The notes: generated by a model from the letters alone, not told the origin. Positions 37,647 through 47,603 are shown, counted from the stretch's first letter. The stretch: DNA of 64,000 bases from Methanosphaera cuniculi (GCF_003149675.1 NZ_LWMS01000020.1:62001-126000); one strand, 5' to 3'. A program made the numbers and translations.

Positions 37647-38631
37647 TTAAGAAGAGTTTAAATCACACATTATCTGTTGTGCAATTAATTCAGAAAACTT
37701 AACAGGAACAGCATTACCAATCATTTTATACCCATCATTAACATTATCATAAATAAACTTAAAATCATCAGGAAAAAGTCTGAATTCTAGCACATTCACG
37801 AACAGAGAGTCTTCTATAATTATCACCACTAAATTCCCACTTATCCTTTTCTATTTTAATCATTGGATCTGATCCAGGAAATATAGGAGCTTGTCTACCA
37901 CTTGCCTGAATTGTAAAACTTGGCTGATCCCAATTTCTGATTCTATTTCGACTCATAAAAATACTTGAAAAATCACCAATAAAATATTCATTATTTAAAA
38001 ATTCACCAGTATCATAATTAGACTTATTCTTAGATAATGCAGCTAAAGGTTCTGGAAGATCATAAATTGCATCATACAAACTACATGTATTTCTAGATTT
38101 TCTTAAATTATTAAAATCAAATACAATACCAAGATCCTTTCTATATCCTATAATTATAACTCTTTTTCTATCTTGAGGAACACCATAATCTGATGTATTA
38201 AGAAGAGAAAAACAAACATTATAACCACAATTTTCAAATTCACGAATAATTTTTTTAAAAGCATCATGATTTCGTCGACTTAGTATTCCTGGAACATTTT
38301 CAGCAACAAAAAAATATGGCTGTTTATCTTGAAGAATTCTAAGATAATCATAAAATAATTTCCCTCTTGGATCATCAATTCCCCTCATACAACCTGCAAC
38401 TGACCAACTTTGACATGGTGGACCACCAATTATACCACGTATTTGGGATGGTATTTCATCAGAATTTATATCACAAATAGAACGTGTATCAAGAAATGTA
38501 TCTTTATGATTATATCTATATGTATCCCAAATACTTTTATCATACTCATTTGCCCATATAATATTAAAACCCTGATTTTCAAATCCAAGATCTAAACCAC
38601 CAGCTCCTGAAAACAACGATATAATATTCAA
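37647..38631 (-). pseudogene. C5-cytosine DNA methyltransferase, frameshifted near the C-terminus
   Basis: Motif I FSGAGGLDLGF (7-17), catalytic motif IV GGPPCQSWS, motif VI ENVPG, motif VIII QDRKRVIIIG and a target-recognition region containing SFTIQASGRQAPIFPGSDP are all present. After RECARIQTF the frame hits TGA; the next frame continues [24 protein letters not shown] (motif X). Removing one T from the T5 run (37773-37777, A5 on plus) restores a 327-aa enzyme of normal size. The start is TTG, 8 nt after GGGGGG. No cognate restriction gene is intact. Loss of motif X should inactivate it unless reading is corrected. Confidence 0.85.
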
Positions 38632-38651
38632 AAAGAATTCCCCCCTTATTA

Positions 38652-38810
38652 TTAATTTAAAGTTATTTTAATTAAAATTGCATCAAGTTTTCCATTGTCA
38701 TTTGGATTTTTTATTTTAACATCTTTAATTATTACTTCATTATGGATTTCCAACTCTTTTTTATCTGATTTTGGAAGTAAAAGATATTTATCTTTAAAAA
38801 AAAGTTTTAA
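38652..38810 (-). pseudogene. C-terminal remnant of an unidentified gene upstream of the methyltransferase
   Basis: A 52-codon open frame without SD or proper start, ending just before the methyltransferase SD. The residues (KYLLLPKSDKKELEIHNEV, then IKDVKIKNPNDNGKLDAIL) have ordinary soluble-protein composition, unlike translated AT-rich spacer. It may be the tail of a lost partner of the methyltransferase. It is too short to assign a family. Confidence 0.35.
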
Positions 38811-38828
38811 TTAAATTAGTTATTTGTT

Positions 38829-38851
38829 AAAAAAAAAGAAAAGAGAGGGGT
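38829..38851 (-). terminator. C-rich element plus T9 tract (minus strand)
   Basis: On the minus strand ACCCCTCTCTTTTC runs into T9 at 38837-38829. It lies 30 nt downstream of no minus-strand stop except the long-lost gene whose remnant starts at 38810, and about 30 nt upstream of the stop at 38883 read in reverse; it thus fits termination of the nucleotidyltransferase gene that ends at 38883. Confidence 0.5.
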
Positions 38852-38882
38852 AAATATTAGGAAAATTTAAAATATTATAATT

Positions 38883-39908
38883 TTATCGTTTTCCTGTTGG
38901 TGTTTCAGCATCATAGAAGTCTTTGATTCTTACTGTATCATCTAAATCAGGAGTTGATACTTCATGAAGTACTGTGTTTTCTAGTGCTACTATTGTGTGT
39001 GGTGTTTGTGGTTCAATTCTTACTGTATCTTTTGTGCTGAAGTATTCTTTTTTATCTTCAAATTCTATGTATCCACGTCCACTTACAATGTACATTGTTT
39101 CATCCTTATTTGGGTGGTAGTGGTAACTTGTTTGGTATCCTTCTTTGATGAAGAGTTCTTTTGTTAGATATTTTTCTGTGTTTATGAGTATTTTTTCATA
39201 TCCCCATGGTTTATCTTCACGGTTTCTGTACTCATTTTGTACTTGTTGTAGTTCTTTGTTTGTATCTACTGCCATCCAGAATAGATCATTTTCACGGTAG
39301 TATCCGAGTTTTTTATCTTTTGCTAGTTCCGGAAATAGTGTTTTTTCAATATCTCCTGTTTGGTATGATCCAAAGTCTAGTTTTCCTTTAGAGAAGTATA
39401 TTCCACCATTTATATAGTAGTCTAGTACTGGTTTTTCTTTAAATGATACTATTTTATCTCCACTGAGTTCTACTATTCCATATGGTGATACCATTCGTGT
39501 TATGAATATGCTGAAGTCATATGGTGATTTTTCTCCTTGTTCTACCATTTTTTTGATACTAAGATCTGCTACTACATCACCGTTTCTTATTACACATTGT
39601 GTGTTATCATCGATGTGTTCCATTCCGAGTCTTATTGCATTGAGTGTTCCTAGTGGTTGGTCTTCTTTTACATATTCTATTTCTACACCCATGTAGTTGT
39701 CTGAATATCTTTCCTCTATTTTTTCACCTAAGAATCCTGTGAGTAGTATTACTTTTTTTATTCCTGCACTTTTGAAGTCAAAGATTTGTTTATCTAGTAT
39801 TGTGTAATCATCTTTTAGTTCTACGAGTGGTTTTGGTACTGTTTCTGTTACTGGTCTTAGTCTTTTTCCAAATCCACCACATAGTATCATTCCTATGGTT
39901 TCATTCAT
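38883..39908 (-). CDS. Sugar-phosphate nucleotidyltransferase fused to a cupin
   Basis: A 341-aa protein. Residues 1-230 are an NTP-transferase ([47 protein letters not shown]), as in GDP-mannose or dTDP-glucose pyrophosphorylases. Residues 235-340 are a cupin ([38 protein letters not shown]) like the mannose-6-phosphate isomerase type II domain. It supplies activated sugars for surface glycans; the exact sugar is unknown. ATG 39908 with SD GGTGAT is preferred to GTG 39917, which lies in that SD. The adjacent glycosyltransferase supports the role. Confidence 0.8.
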   Translation of the reverse strand: MNETIGMILCGGFGKRLRPVTETVPKPLVELKDDYTILDKQIFDFKSAGIKKVILLTGFLGEKIEERYSDNYMGVEIEYVKEDQPLGTLNAIRLGMEHIDDNTQCVIRNGDVVADLSIKKMVEQGEKSPYDFSIFITRMVSPYGIVELSGDKIVSFKEKPVLDYYINGGIYFSKGKLDFGSYQTGDIEKTLFPELAKDKKLGYYRENDLFWMAVDTNKELQQVQNEYRNREDKPWGYEKILINTEKYLTKELFIKEGYQTSYHYHPNKDETMYIVSGRGYIEFEDKKEYFSTKDTVRIEPQTPHTIVALENTVLHEVSTPDLDDTVRIKDFYDAETPTGKR

Positions 39909-40466
39909 TTGTATCACCGTTGTAAGTTATTATTTTTTTTTAGAAAAAATTTTTTTTATTATTATATTCTCTCATATAGTTATTTTTTTTATTCCCTTAA
40001 TTTTTTTAGAATTTCAGAAATTAATTTTTTTCTATTATATTTTAATTTATATTTCTTTATATTAATTTAATTTTATTGTTTTATTTTTTCAACTTTCTTA
40101 TGTGATTTTAGTTTATTGTATGAATCATATTCTTTATCTCATATTATATTTAATTTTTTTAAATTTATTTTTATTAATTCATTAAATTATAAAGTTTTTA
40201 CTAGTTTTTTAGGTTTTATCATCTTTTTTCATAATATGCTTTTAAATATTTCATTCTAGAAAAAGTATATAATAATGATGACATAACAAAAGAAAGGGAT
40301 TTAATATCAGATTATAATAATTAGTAATTTTATTCTAAATTATAATAGTTATATTTTTATTTTCCTTTCATTTAATCTACTATCTTTAAATTTTAAACTT
40401 ATTTTATATGAAAAAAAAGAGAAAAAAAAATAAATTTTTATTAAGTGAAAAAAATTAATAAAATTT
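39909..40466. other. 558-bp intergenic region
   Basis: Strongly T-rich near the sugar gene promoter, otherwise AT-rich. A TATA-like TAATATAA and poly-T runs are present, but no ORF, repeat or RNA is recognised. Confidence 0.4.
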
Positions 40467-42263
40467 TTAGTCACTTGTATCATTTATATGGATGTTAAGG
40501 AATTTAACATATGATTGATCATTTGCAAACTTCACATTTGAAGTTGAATTTGTAGATTCCATTGTTACATTAACTATGGTGTTATTATCATATGTCATGT
40601 TAAATACAGATCCATTTGTGGTTGTATTTATTTTCAGATTATCTTCTATTTGTCCATTTATATATATTGAATATGTAGCATTCTCTTCTATTGATGCTGT
40701 TGTTTTTCCAATTTCTGTATTATTAATATATACTGTTAATACCATTTCATCAGTTGAATCATCTGTTAGATATGTTCCAACACTCATATTTGTTGTGTTA
40801 AGATTAACATTAGTTGTATTGTTTATTGTTTCATTTGACATATCATTTATGTCAATATTATGAACAAGATATGCTCCATCAAATTCTGATTTTAAATCTG
40901 AATCACGTATTGTTGTATCAGGTTCTACATCTAGTGCTTCACGTGCATCTGATGGTATACGTATTAAGTCATTTTCTCGATTTACTGATTGTTCCAGCTG
41001 ATATCTTTCATCATTTATATAAATATAATCTCCATAATTAGCTTGCAACGTATTAAGAGCCGACGTTGGAAGTCGTATTAGATTTTGTTCATTTTCAAGA
41101 GCATTAGATATAATATATGGTCCTCGTATATCTACACTCTGATTTGAATGACTTGATGTTGGAATTATCATATTTTTACTTATAGGTTCTATTGATATCT
41201 GATTTGATGATATACTAACAGATCCAAGAAGTGATGCTGATATAAATAGTAATATGATTATTGATATTATTATTGGAAAATGTGTTTTCATAAATACAAC
41301 AATCATCTCACGTGATGAAAGATTACTCTGACGATATACACGTATTGACATTTTAATAATACGCACAATATAATATATTGATATTATCAGACCTATTACT
41401 ATAATTGCAACAGATACTATTAAATTCATAAATTTTATGAAAAATATACCAAAAATTCCAAATGTAATAAGTGATAATCCCATAATCTCCATACGTATAG
41501 AATTACCAAGATCATCCACCATTGTAAGACGACCATAATTTATTGCACGATCAACAATTGTACGTACAACCTCATTAGCCATAAGATTAAGTTCTTTGAG
41601 TGTTGAATGATCATGTACAATTGATCCTATATCAACTTCTACAATCTTAAGACCCTGAGCTTCAGCATCTAGTATTATTCCTATATCAACACCATAATCA
41701 TTTTCAAGATCAATTGTATCAATAAACTTCTTAGTTGTTGCAAACTGTCCACTTAAAGGTTGATCAAAACCTAGTTCTGGGAAGAAAAATTGAAGTAATG
41801 GTTTAGCTGTAAGTTCAGTTACACGCCCTGCTGCTCTTTTAAATTTAGTTTTTGTAATATCAGCATCACCATTAAGAATTGGATTAATTATTGCTTCTAC
41901 CTGTTTTTTACTAATTTCACATAAATCAGCATCCAGGAAAAGAATTACATCATTATCAACCTTTTTAAGACCTGTATTCATAGCAGATCCTTTTCCCTTA
42001 TTATGTTTATGATGAAGTAATAATACACCCGGGATATGTGAGACAATATCATATGTACTATCATCCGATCCATCATCAACTACAATTATCTGATTTATGC
42101 TACTAATAGATTTTACCACATTAATTACATGTTCTATTGATTTTTCCTCATTAAATGCTGGAATTATAACAGAAACATTATGATACTTCTTAGGTTTTCC
42201 TCCAAAACCTAGGAAAAATAACATGGTAAGTAATATTAGAACACATTCTGGTAAGAAATTCAA
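40467..42263 (-). CDS. Family 2 glycosyltransferase with large C-terminal membrane/extracellular part
   Basis: A 598-aa protein. An N-terminal helix, then the GT-A domain: VSVIIPAFNEEKSIEHVI, IVVDDGSDDSTYDI, the metal-binding FLDADLCEI and KGKGSAMNTGL. About four transmembrane helices follow (residues ~270-365). The C-terminal ~220 residues lie probably outside and include two similar units (LIRLPTSALNTLQANYGDYIYI and LIRIPSDAREALDVEPDTTI), then an Asn/Thr-rich, sequon-rich tail. The start is TTG, 9 nt after GGGAG; an in-frame ATA just before it is also possible. It likely builds surface glycans on a lipid carrier. Confidence 0.8.
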   Translation of the reverse strand: MNFLPECVLILLTMLFFLGFGGKPKKYHNVSVIIPAFNEEKSIEHVINVVKSISSINQIIVVDDGSDDSTYDIVSHIPGVLLLHHKHNKGKGSAMNTGLKKVDNDVILFLDADLCEISKKQVEAIINPILNGDADITKTKFKRAAGRVTELTAKPLLQFFFPELGFDQPLSGQFATTKKFIDTIDLENDYGVDIGIILDAEAQGLKIVEVDIGSIVHDHSTLKELNLMANEVVRTIVDRAINYGRLTMVDDLGNSIRMEIMGLSLITFGIFGIFFIKFMNLIVSVAIIVIGLIISIYYIVRIIKMSIRVYRQSNLSSREMIVVFMKTHFPIIISIIILLFISASLLGSVSISSNQISIEPISKNMIIPTSSHSNQSVDIRGPYIISNALENEQNLIRLPTSALNTLQANYGDYIYINDERYQLEQSVNRENDLIRIPSDAREALDVEPDTTIRDSDLKSEFDGAYLVHNIDINDMSNETINNTTNVNLNTTNMSVGTYLTDDSTDEMVLTVYINNTEIGKTTASIEENATYSIYINGQIEDNLKINTTTNGSVFNMTYDNNTIVNVTMESTNSTSNVKFANDQSYVKFLNIHINDTSD

Positions 42264-42558
42264 TATCCAAAACTCCCTAATAAATAATCAATTTTCCACT
42301 CTATTTAAAAAAAAATATTTTTCATATTCCATTAATGAATTATATTATATAATTATTAACTTTAACTGGTTTTTATCTTAATATTTAAATATTATATTGA
42401 TTATCATATAAAGTATTTATTTTTATTATAAAAAAATACAACCACATCATTGTTTTATAAAAAATAAAGTAAAAATAATATAAAAAACAATATTATATAA
42501 TATACAAAACATATTTGATAAAAAAAAAATAATAATAATTTTTTGGGGGATTTTTAGT

Positions 42559-43578
42559 ATTCAAACAAAAGTAATGATCATACTCGGAAGTGGATCAGAT
42601 TATAAAATTGCACAAAAAGCTGTAAATGTATTAGAAGATATGAATATAAACTATGATTTACGTGTAGCATCAGCACACAGAACACATGATAGAATAAAAG
42701 ATGTGGTACTTAATTGTAGTGATGAAGTAGAAGTATTCATAGCAATTGCTGGACTAGCAGCACACCTTCCTGGTGTAATAGCATCCTATACAACAAAACC
42801 AGTAATAGCAGTACCAGTAAATGGAAGTATGGAAGGAATAGATGCACTACTTGCAAGTACAGAAATGCAACTAGGAACACCAGTAGCAACAATGGGAATA
42901 GACCGTGGAGATAATGCAGCATGGCTAGCATGTCAGATAATTGCATGTAATGATAAAGATGTACAACAAGAACTAATAAATGTACGAAAAGGCTATGATG
43001 AAAAAATGCAAATAGCAGAAGATGATGTAATATCAAAAATAGCAGGAAAACACTACCAAAGAACAAAAAGAGTAGAACATCCACCAGAAGTAATTGATAA
43101 AAAACTAGAACTTGACAGTGACACTCGTGTATTAATACTATCTGGAAACTATTCAAACATGGAAATAGTACATAAAATAACACAAACACTCGACACACTC
43201 GATATAAAAAGCCAATATAAAGTAATATCAGCCACTAGAACACCTGGAAAACTTGAAAAATACATAAAAGATGTAAATAATCAAGTAGAATTATACATTG
43301 TAGTATCTAACCTATCAACAGTACTATCAGGTGCAATAGTATCACTCACAACCAAACCTGTAATAGGAGTACCATGTAGCAGTCACATTAAGGGAATAGA
43401 CTCACTCCTATCAATGGTACAAATGCCACCAGGTGTTCCAACAGCAACAATGGGATTAAATGCAGGTGAAAATGCAGCATTATATGCAGCACGTATACTA
43501 TCAATATATGATGAAAATATAAAAGAAGCATTAAACAAATTTACAAACTCCCTACATAGAAACAACTACTATGAATAA
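42559..43578 (+). CDS. purE: Tandem PurE (N5-CAIR mutase/AIR carboxylase-type), ATT start
   Basis: A 339-aa protein of two PurE domains. The first has VMIILGSGSDYKIAQ, the catalytic SAHRT, and GLAAHLPGVIASYTTKPVIAVPV. The second is diverged: ISATRTPGK replaces SAHRTP, so the catalytic His is lost, although VSNLSTVLSGAIVSLTTKPVIGVP is kept. It acts in purine synthesis. The SD GGGGGA (42545-42550) lies 8 nt before an in-frame ATT at 42559, giving M(I)-QTKVMIILGSGSD. The internal ATG at 42574 is 23 nt from the SD and trims the usual KVMIILG start. Confidence 0.88.
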   Translation: MQTKVMIILGSGSDYKIAQKAVNVLEDMNINYDLRVASAHRTHDRIKDVVLNCSDEVEVFIAIAGLAAHLPGVIASYTTKPVIAVPVNGSMEGIDALLASTEMQLGTPVATMGIDRGDNAAWLACQIIACNDKDVQQELINVRKGYDEKMQIAEDDVISKIAGKHYQRTKRVEHPPEVIDKKLELDSDTRVLILSGNYSNMEIVHKITQTLDTLDIKSQYKVISATRTPGKLEKYIKDVNNQVELYIVVSNLSTVLSGAIVSLTTKPVIGVPCSSHIKGIDSLLSMVQMPPGVPTATMGLNAGENAALYAARILSIYDENIKEALNKFTNSLHRNNYYE

Positions 43579-43608
43579 AGAAGTTTTATAATAAAAAGGA
43601 GATAAATT

Positions 43609-44889
43609 ATGACACGCCTAATTGACCAAGTAGATACGGAAAATATAATAGAAATAGATGATGAAGTATCAACAGAATATGAAATAACCAAAATCCTAAA
43701 ACAACACCCAACAGACACAGTAATATTTACAAACATAAAAAACTCAGATATGAACATAATATCAGGAATATGTAATACTAGAAATAAAATAGCAAAATCT
43801 GTAAATACAACAGTAGATGAACTAACACAAACCATAATAAATGCAACAAATAATCCAACACCAATTGAAACAGTAGTAAACTATGATGAAGTATACCCAA
43901 ATAATGAACCTGCAGATCTAAGTAAAATACCAATACTCAAATACTACCCAGAAGATATGGGAAAATACATAACAGCAGGAGTAGTAATAGCAAAAGATCC
44001 TGAAACCAAGCAAACCAATGCATCAATACACCGAATGGTAGTAGATTCAAAAGATGAACTAGGAATAAGAATAGTACCAAGAAATCTATACACCTACTAT
44101 AAAAAGGCAGAAGAATTAAATGAACCACTAGAAGTAGCAATAGCAATAGGACTTGATCCATCAGTACTACTTGCAAGTACAACAAGCATATCAATAAATG
44201 ATAATGAACTTGAAGTTGCAAACACATTTAAAGAAGGTAATCTTAGACTTATTAACTGTGAAACTGTAGATATTCAAGCACCAGAATGTGAAATACTACT
44301 TGAAGGTAAAATAATGCCACAAGAAAGAAAACCTGAAGGACCATTTGTTGATTTAACTGATACATATGATAAGATACGTGATGAACCTGTAATTAAATTA
44401 ACACGTATGCATTATAAAGATGATCCATATTATCATGCAATACTACCTGCTGGAAATGAACATAAACTACTTCAAGGTTTACCACAAGAACCAAGAATAT
44501 ATAATAGTGTTAAAAACACACTACCAACAGTACAAAACGTAGTACTAACAGAAGGAGGATGTTGTTGGCTTCATGCTGTAGTATCAATTAAAAAACAAAC
44601 TGAAGGTGATGCTAAAAACGTACTTATGGCAGCATTATCAGCACATCCATCACTAAAACATTGTGTAATAGTAGATGATGATATTGACATATTTGATCCT
44701 AATGATGTAGAATATGCAATAGCAACACGTGTTAAAGCAGATGATGATGTAATTATAATACCAAAAGCACGAGGATCATCACTTGACCCAGTAGCAGAAA
44801 TTGATGGAACAACAACCAAGATGGGAATTGATGCAACCAAATCATTTAAAAACTTAGAAGACTATGAACGTGTAAGTCGAACACTATAA
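43609..44889 (+). CDS. UbiD-family decarboxylase (probable anhydromevalonate phosphate decarboxylase)
   Basis: A 426-aa protein with the UbiD fold: [26 protein letters not shown] (prenyl-FMN/metal region), [23 protein letters not shown] with the conserved E-x-P-E-G-P-F, and KARGSSLDP near the end. UbiD enzymes use prenylated FMN. In Archaea with the modified mevalonate route one UbiD homologue decarboxylates trans-anhydromevalonate 5-phosphate for isoprenoid lipids; that assignment is inferred, since no ubiquinone is made here. It lies 30 bp after purE with SD AAAGGAGAT, same operon. Confidence 0.82.
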   Translation: MTRLIDQVDTENIIEIDDEVSTEYEITKILKQHPTDTVIFTNIKNSDMNIISGICNTRNKIAKSVNTTVDELTQTIINATNNPTPIETVVNYDEVYPNNEPADLSKIPILKYYPEDMGKYITAGVVIAKDPETKQTNASIHRMVVDSKDELGIRIVPRNLYTYYKKAEELNEPLEVAIAIGLDPSVLLASTTSISINDNELEVANTFKEGNLRLINCETVDIQAPECEILLEGKIMPQERKPEGPFVDLTDTYDKIRDEPVIKLTRMHYKDDPYYHAILPAGNEHKLLQGLPQEPRIYNSVKNTLPTVQNVVLTEGGCCWLHAVVSIKKQTEGDAKNVLMAALSAHPSLKHCVIVDDDIDIFDPNDVEYAIATRVKADDDVIIIPKARGSSLDPVAEIDGTTTKMGIDATKSFKNLEDYERVSRTL

Positions 44890-44914
44890 TATCATATAAT
44901 AAGTGGTGATTATT

Positions 44915-45538
44915 ATTAGTAAAAACATTGTAATGTTAGATTATGGAAGTGGAAATCTTAGAAGTATATATAATGGATTTAAAAAAATAGGTTCAGATGT
45001 AAGCATAACATCAGATAAAGATATGATACGTGATGCTGATGCACTAATACTACCAGGTGTAGGAGCATTTGGAGCTGTAATGGAAAATCTCATCAACTAT
45101 AAAGATCTCATATATGATCATATTCATGATGATAAACCTCTACTTGGAATATGTCTTGGTTTACAAATGCTATTTACAGGAAGTGAAGAAACACCAGATG
45201 TTAAAGGACTTGACATATTTAAAGGAGAAGCAAAGAGATTTAAACTACCAGATGAATATAAAATACCACATATGGGATGGAATCAAATAACAGTAAATCA
45301 AACAGATAAGAACAATACAAGTCTACTTACTGATGCAGATAATAAGTATATGTACTTTGTACATTCATATTATATAGAACCTGAAGATCCAAGTATAATA
45401 ACAGCTTATACAGATTATGGAATAAAAGTACCAGTAGCAATAGGAAAAAATAATATCCATGCTCTACAATTTCACCCAGAAAAAAGTGGAGAAGATGGAT
45501 TAAATATTCTACGTAAATTTGTAAATACAATAGAATAA
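44915..45538 (+). CDS. hisH: Imidazole glycerol phosphate synthase subunit HisH, ATT start
   Basis: Glutaminase subunit feeding ammonia to HisF in histidine synthesis. The oxyanion/nucleophile block is GVGAFGAV and GICLGLQMLF (Cys nucleophile); the catalytic His-Glu is in FHPEKSGEDG. In-frame GTG codons at 44903 and 44906 overlap the SD-like GTGGTGAT itself. An ATT at 44915 lies at the usual distance, 8 nt from the aligned GAGG position, giving M(I)-SKNIVMLDYGSGNLRS. The internal ATG at 44933 is the only other choice but removes the first beta-strand. No hisF follows. Confidence 0.88.
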   Translation: MSKNIVMLDYGSGNLRSIYNGFKKIGSDVSITSDKDMIRDADALILPGVGAFGAVMENLINYKDLIYDHIHDDKPLLGICLGLQMLFTGSEETPDVKGLDIFKGEAKRFKLPDEYKIPHMGWNQITVNQTDKNNTSLLTDADNKYMYFVHSYYIEPEDPSIITAYTDYGIKVPVAIGKNNIHALQFHPEKSGEDGLNILRKFVNTIE

Positions 45539-45556
45539 AAAAAAATACTTTAATTT

Positions 45557-45580
45557 CCCTCATTACTACTCCTTTTTTTT
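45557..45580 (+). terminator. C-rich element plus T8 tract after hisH
   Basis: CCCTCATTACTACTCC is followed by T8, about 20-40 nt after the stop. A second similar element (ACTCTACCCC then T8) lies at 45709-45727. Confidence 0.5.
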
Positions 45581-45758
45581 TATTATCTTTTTACTTTTTT
45601 TAAAATAAATAAAACTTTTTTTATCATATTAACAATAAAAATACTACATAATCTTAAAAAAAAGAATAATTTATCAAAAAAAATAATATAGACACTAAAA
45701 AAAAAAATTACTCTACCCCTTTTTTTTATCTAAAAAAAATATATGTGAGTTTATACTT

Positions 45759-47114
45759 ATGGACATAGAAGAATTTATAAAAACAAGCTTAAAAAATGAA
45801 AAAAATGAAGATGAACTAATAGATAATCTAAAAGATATAATCATACACTACAAACAAATACCTGAAGATAAAGCAGAACTTCTAAGTAAAACAGTAGTAG
45901 ATGAAATAATAACCACACAAAATCTAAATCATGAAAATATAGAACATCTTCTTACATATCCACATACCAACATTAAAATGGGTGAATTTGGAGTAGGATC
46001 TAGAGGTGAAGGAGACTTCTATGTGCATAGTAAAATAGCTGAAATAATCAAAAATACAAAAACCAATGCATTAGTAGATCCAATAGCACAAGATGATGGA
46101 GGAGTAATAAAAGTAGATGATACACATTATATTACAACAGCCATTGATGGAATACATTCACGTCTTGGTGATTATCCTTTCTTAGCAGGATTTCATACAG
46201 CACGAGCTACACTTCGTGATGTATGTGTAATGGGAGCAACACCAGTAGCATTAATAAGTGACATACACCTAGCTGATGATGGAGATATTGGAAAAATACT
46301 AGATTTTACAGCAGGAATATGTGCAGTATCAGAACTAACAAATGTACCACTAGTAGCAGGAAGTACACTAAGAATAGGTGGAGATATGGTACTAGGAGAT
46401 AGACTAACAGGAGCTGTTGGAGCTGTAGGAATATCAGATCATAAACCAACAGCACGAAGTGAAGCATGCCTTGGTGATGTAATACTAATGACAGAAGGTT
46501 GTGGTGGAGGAACAATTACAACAACATCAATATATAATGATTATACAGATGTAATTGAACAAACCATGAATATACAATTCATAAAAGCAGCAGAACTACT
46601 AAATAACTACCCTAAATCTGATGTTATACATGCAATGACAGATATTACAAATGGTGGAATTAACGGAGATACAAATGAAATAAATAAAACCACACACCTT
46701 GGAATTAAATTATATAAACAAAAAATATTAGACCTTATAAATCCACACGTACTTGGAATGCTAGAAGATCTAGCAATAGATCCACTAGGAGTTTCAATTG
46801 ATTCAGTTATGATTATTGCAGATAAAAATGAAGCAGATAATATCATGAAAATGTTAAGATCAGAAAACATAAAAGTTGATATTATTGGTGAAATCACAGA
46901 TACAGGATATACTTGCATTGAAGATAAATATGGAAATAGTGAAATTCTAAAACCAAAATTCAGAGAATCAGCATACACGCCAATAAAAAAGATTATTGAC
47001 CAACTAACAGATAATAACTTTGATGAATCAGCCCATATAATAGATGAAAAAACACGTGAAGCCATAGATAAAAAGAATTTTATAGTAGATGAAATACGAA
47101 AACGTTATGAATGA
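45759..47114 (+). CDS. AIR synthase-related (PurM/HypE-like) protein
   Basis: A 451-aa protein. After a ~75-residue helical extension comes an AIR-synthase fold: GEFGVGSRGEGDFYVHSKIAEI, DDGGVIKVDDTHYITTAIDGIHSRLGDYPFLAGFHTARATLRDV, GATPVALISDIHLADDG and a C-terminal domain with HAMTDITNGGINGDTNEI. Methanogens carry this family as a PurM/HypE relative of unknown substrate; ATP binding is likely. No SD is present; a TATA-like AAATATAT lies about 20 nt upstream, so it is probably leaderless. It overlaps the next gene by eight bases. Confidence 0.72.
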   Translation: MDIEEFIKTSLKNEKNEDELIDNLKDIIIHYKQIPEDKAELLSKTVVDEIITTQNLNHENIEHLLTYPHTNIKMGEFGVGSRGEGDFYVHSKIAEIIKNTKTNALVDPIAQDDGGVIKVDDTHYITTAIDGIHSRLGDYPFLAGFHTARATLRDVCVMGATPVALISDIHLADDGDIGKILDFTAGICAVSELTNVPLVAGSTLRIGGDMVLGDRLTGAVGAVGISDHKPTARSEACLGDVILMTEGCGGGTITTTSIYNDYTDVIEQTMNIQFIKAAELLNNYPKSDVIHAMTDITNGGINGDTNEINKTTHLGIKLYKQKILDLINPHVLGMLEDLAIDPLGVSIDSVMIIADKNEADNIMKMLRSENIKVDIIGEITDTGYTCIEDKYGNSEILKPKFRESAYTPIKKIIDQLTDNNFDESAHIIDEKTREAIDKKNFIVDEIRKRYE

Positions 47115-47514
47115 AAAAGGATACTTTCTAGTATATGATGCACTAATTGGAATAATAATATTAACAACACTAATAGGACTTGGATACTACATATTTGACA
47201 ATGAACATGTAGTCTATGAAGTAGAAGATAAATATATAAAACCATCAGACATACTAGTTGAACTTAAAAATACAAACTATGAAGATGAAAACATTCTTAG
47301 TATATTATCATATAAAACAGATAACAACATAAATACAACAGATACAATATCAAAGATAAACAACACAATAAACACATATGCAGAGTATTATACATTTACA
47401 GATACAACTAGAAATAAAACACTACTTGATTATCCAAAAAAAAGATATAAAAATACTTATGCATCACACATAATAGTAGATAAACACATATATGAACTTA
47501 AAATTTATACATGA
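47107..47514 (+). CDS. Pilin-like single-pass protein
   Basis: A 135-aa protein whose start (ATG 47107) lies inside the end of the preceding gene. The N-terminus MNEKGYFLVYDALIGIIILTTLIGLGYYIF resembles a type IV pilin or class III signal: charged residues, a K-G junction and a 20-residue hydrophobic helix with aromatic and Leu/Ile packing. The rest is soluble, Asn/Thr/Tyr-rich, about 100 residues. A methanogen pilin or minor pseudopilin is inferred; the family is not recognised. Confidence 0.5.
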   Translation: MNEKGYFLVYDALIGIIILTTLIGLGYYIFDNEHVVYEVEDKYIKPSDILVELKNTNYEDENILSILSYKTDNNINTTDTISKINNTINTYAEYYTFTDTTRNKTLLDYPKKRYKNTYASHIIVDKHIYELKIYT

Positions 47515-47586
47515 GAAAAAAAAATATCCATTTCTTTAATTGGAAAAATACTCATAGTTATAACCATGAAATTTTCAAATCCATAT

Positions 47587-47603
47587 CCTCACCTCTCTTT
47601 TTT
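47587..47603 (+). terminator. C-rich element plus T6 tract
   Basis: CCTCACCTCTC followed by T6, about 75 nt after the pilin-like gene. CTCACCTC is close to the 3' end of 16S rRNA. Confidence 0.5.

Noticed and set aside
37647-38631. Programmed frameshift in the methyltransferase
   Set aside because: No slippery heptamer or downstream structure; a one-base T5 indel is simpler.
38829-38851. Terminator assignment to the remnant gene instead of the nucleotidyltransferase
   Set aside because: The remnant lies further downstream on the minus strand, whereas the element sits about 30 nt after the nucleotidyltransferase stop at 38883, so it belongs to that gene.
42261-42268. ATA start for the glycosyltransferase
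   Set aside because: TTG 42263 is canonical and 9 nt from the SD, so ATA is not required.
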